64,000 bases of DNA, from the NCBI GenBank assembly GCA_046328575.1, contig JAXLWI010000011.1, forward strand, positions 1-64,000. Direction: 5' to 3'. The notes below the pieces were generated by a model, which did not search any database, was not told the DNA's origin, and was given only the letters and a program-made list of their open reading frames with translations. Below are positions 63,379-64,000 of the stretch, piece by piece. Position numbers and translations under genes: made by a program. Source of the stretch: JAGOBP01 sp046328575. GTDB taxonomy: Bacteria > Chloroflexota > Anaerolineae > Fen-1058. Within the stretch, counting starts at the first letter, position 1. Each line of letters begins with the position of its first letter.

Positions 63379-64000
63379 TCAATGATTGACTTTCATACCC
63401 AGGAAGCGAGTGATGATCTGCCGCCGCCAGAAGAACCGTACCAACAGCAACCATAGGCCGACGCCTGCGGACACCACGCCCACTTCCAGCAGGCCCAACG
63501 TCGACAACGCAAAGACCGATCGGAACGTGGGAACGATCGAGATAACGGTGAAGGCCGCCAATAAGACGCCGACCATGATCGTCGGCCGCCAATCGCCGCT
63601 GAGCGTATCGCCGCCCGTGAACCACTCGGTCGGCGGTTCGACGAAGATCACCAGCAACAAGCCCGTCAATACGAGGAACGAGGTCAGCGTCGTCTGCGCC
63701 AGCGGAATACCGGCCGTCAACATCCCCGCCGCCTGATCGGGCGACACATGTGCAGGCGCGAGCGGCCCGCTAACCGGCAGCAACAGCGCCGCGTAAAAGA
63801 CCATCAAGCCGACCGCGCTAGTGAACAACACTGGCGTCAATACAAAGTTAGCCAGCCGCTGCACGATGGTGCCCTTCGCTGTCGTGCCGGGTCGCGCCCA
63901 CACCGCTAACAACACAGCGGGAATGCCGACTGAGAACAGTGTCACCAGCGAACCGTGCCGCAGTGCCAACGGGAACACACCGATAATCAGCGACGACACG
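63379..64000 (-). CDS. P-type cation ATPase, C-terminal membrane region, start beyond window
   Basis: 207 codons are visible; the frame runs off the right edge and the GTG at 63999 is not a credible start. Six hydrophobic segments and the phrase SLVTLFSVGIPAVLLAVWARPG match the C-terminal M5-M10 helices of HAD-type cation ATPases. Catalytic P and N domains lie outside. Ion specificity cannot be read from this part. Confidence 0.75.
   Translation of the reverse strand, partial: VSSLIIGVFPLALRHGSLVTLFSVGIPAVLLAVWARPGTTAKGTIVQRLANFVLTPVLFTSAVGLMVFYAALLLPVSGPLAPAHVSPDQAAGMLTAGIPLAQTTLTSFLVLTGLLLVIFVEPPTEWFTGGDTLSGDWRPTIMVGVLLAAFTVISIVPTFRSVFALSTLGLLEVGVVSAGVGLWLLLVRFFWRRQIITRFLGMKVNH

Overview
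The window looks like a chromosomal segment of a free-living member of the phylum Chloroflexota (Anaerolineae-like). This is inferred from moderately high GC, secreted proteins carrying a Tyr-Leu-Pro element near a terminus, DUF4097 lipoproteins, leaderless or SD-led genes with sigma70-type promoters, and a catalogue of metabolic and repair genes with no phage or plasmid backbone. I ran no database search, so the taxon is inference. About 50 protein genes, one tRNA-Arg(TCG), about a dozen intrinsic hairpins and several promoters can be supported. Both edges cut genes: a NarL-type histidine kinase at the left and the C-terminal end of a P-type ATPase at the right.

Layout. 1-2.9 kb: partial sensor kinase and two tandem paralogous iron-sulfur proteins. 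3-6.8 kb: a giant secreted beta-propeller/LamG protein. 7.3-12.3 kb: membrane HtrA-like protease followed by a MoxR-DUF58-VWA-VWA operon. 12.3-15.3 kb: aspartate aminotransferase and ATP-PEP carboxykinase, a short aspartate-to-PEP route. 15.5-23.1 kb: methyltransferase, TrmFO, soluble histidine kinase, DUF4139 protein, HflX. 23.1-25.6 kb: two DUF4097-type lipoproteins. 25.7-31.1 kb: a lone tyrosine integrase, DinB, an AddB-like P-loop protein. 31.1-37.0 kb: transaldolase-like aldolase, S41 protease, a tiny secreted Trp/Gly heptad-repeat peptide, GyrI-like protein, aldo/keto reductase, orphan Hcp-family protein, phosphofructokinase. 37.2-43.8 kb: UvrD-type helicase, Fe-S RecB-type nuclease, membrane protein, long RecJ. 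43.8-49.0 kb: CBS-ACT protein, secreted GH2 enzyme, tRNA-Arg, FAH-family protein and a MetH-activation-domain protein.

49.1-61.2 kb is the most interesting part: a pentose uptake, sensing and catabolism locus. It holds a XylFGH-type ABC importer whose binding protein is an internal tandem duplication (744 residues, two nearly identical halves). Immediately upstream, on the same strand, lies a hybrid protein in which an ABC ATPase domain with degenerate catalytic motifs is fused to a NarL-type histidine kinase. Divergent to it is a response regulator with the order REC-LuxR HTH-REC. A ROK repressor, xylulokinase and xylose isomerase follow, with a XylR-like operator between the xylA -10 box and the xylA start. 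My reading is that the hybrid is a transporter-coupled two-component sensor, in which a non-canonical ABC domain reports importer status to a kinase. At 61.4-63.4 kb a second fusion joins a GHMP sugar kinase to a GalU-type nucleotidyltransferase, suggesting one-polypeptide conversion of a free sugar to a UDP-sugar.
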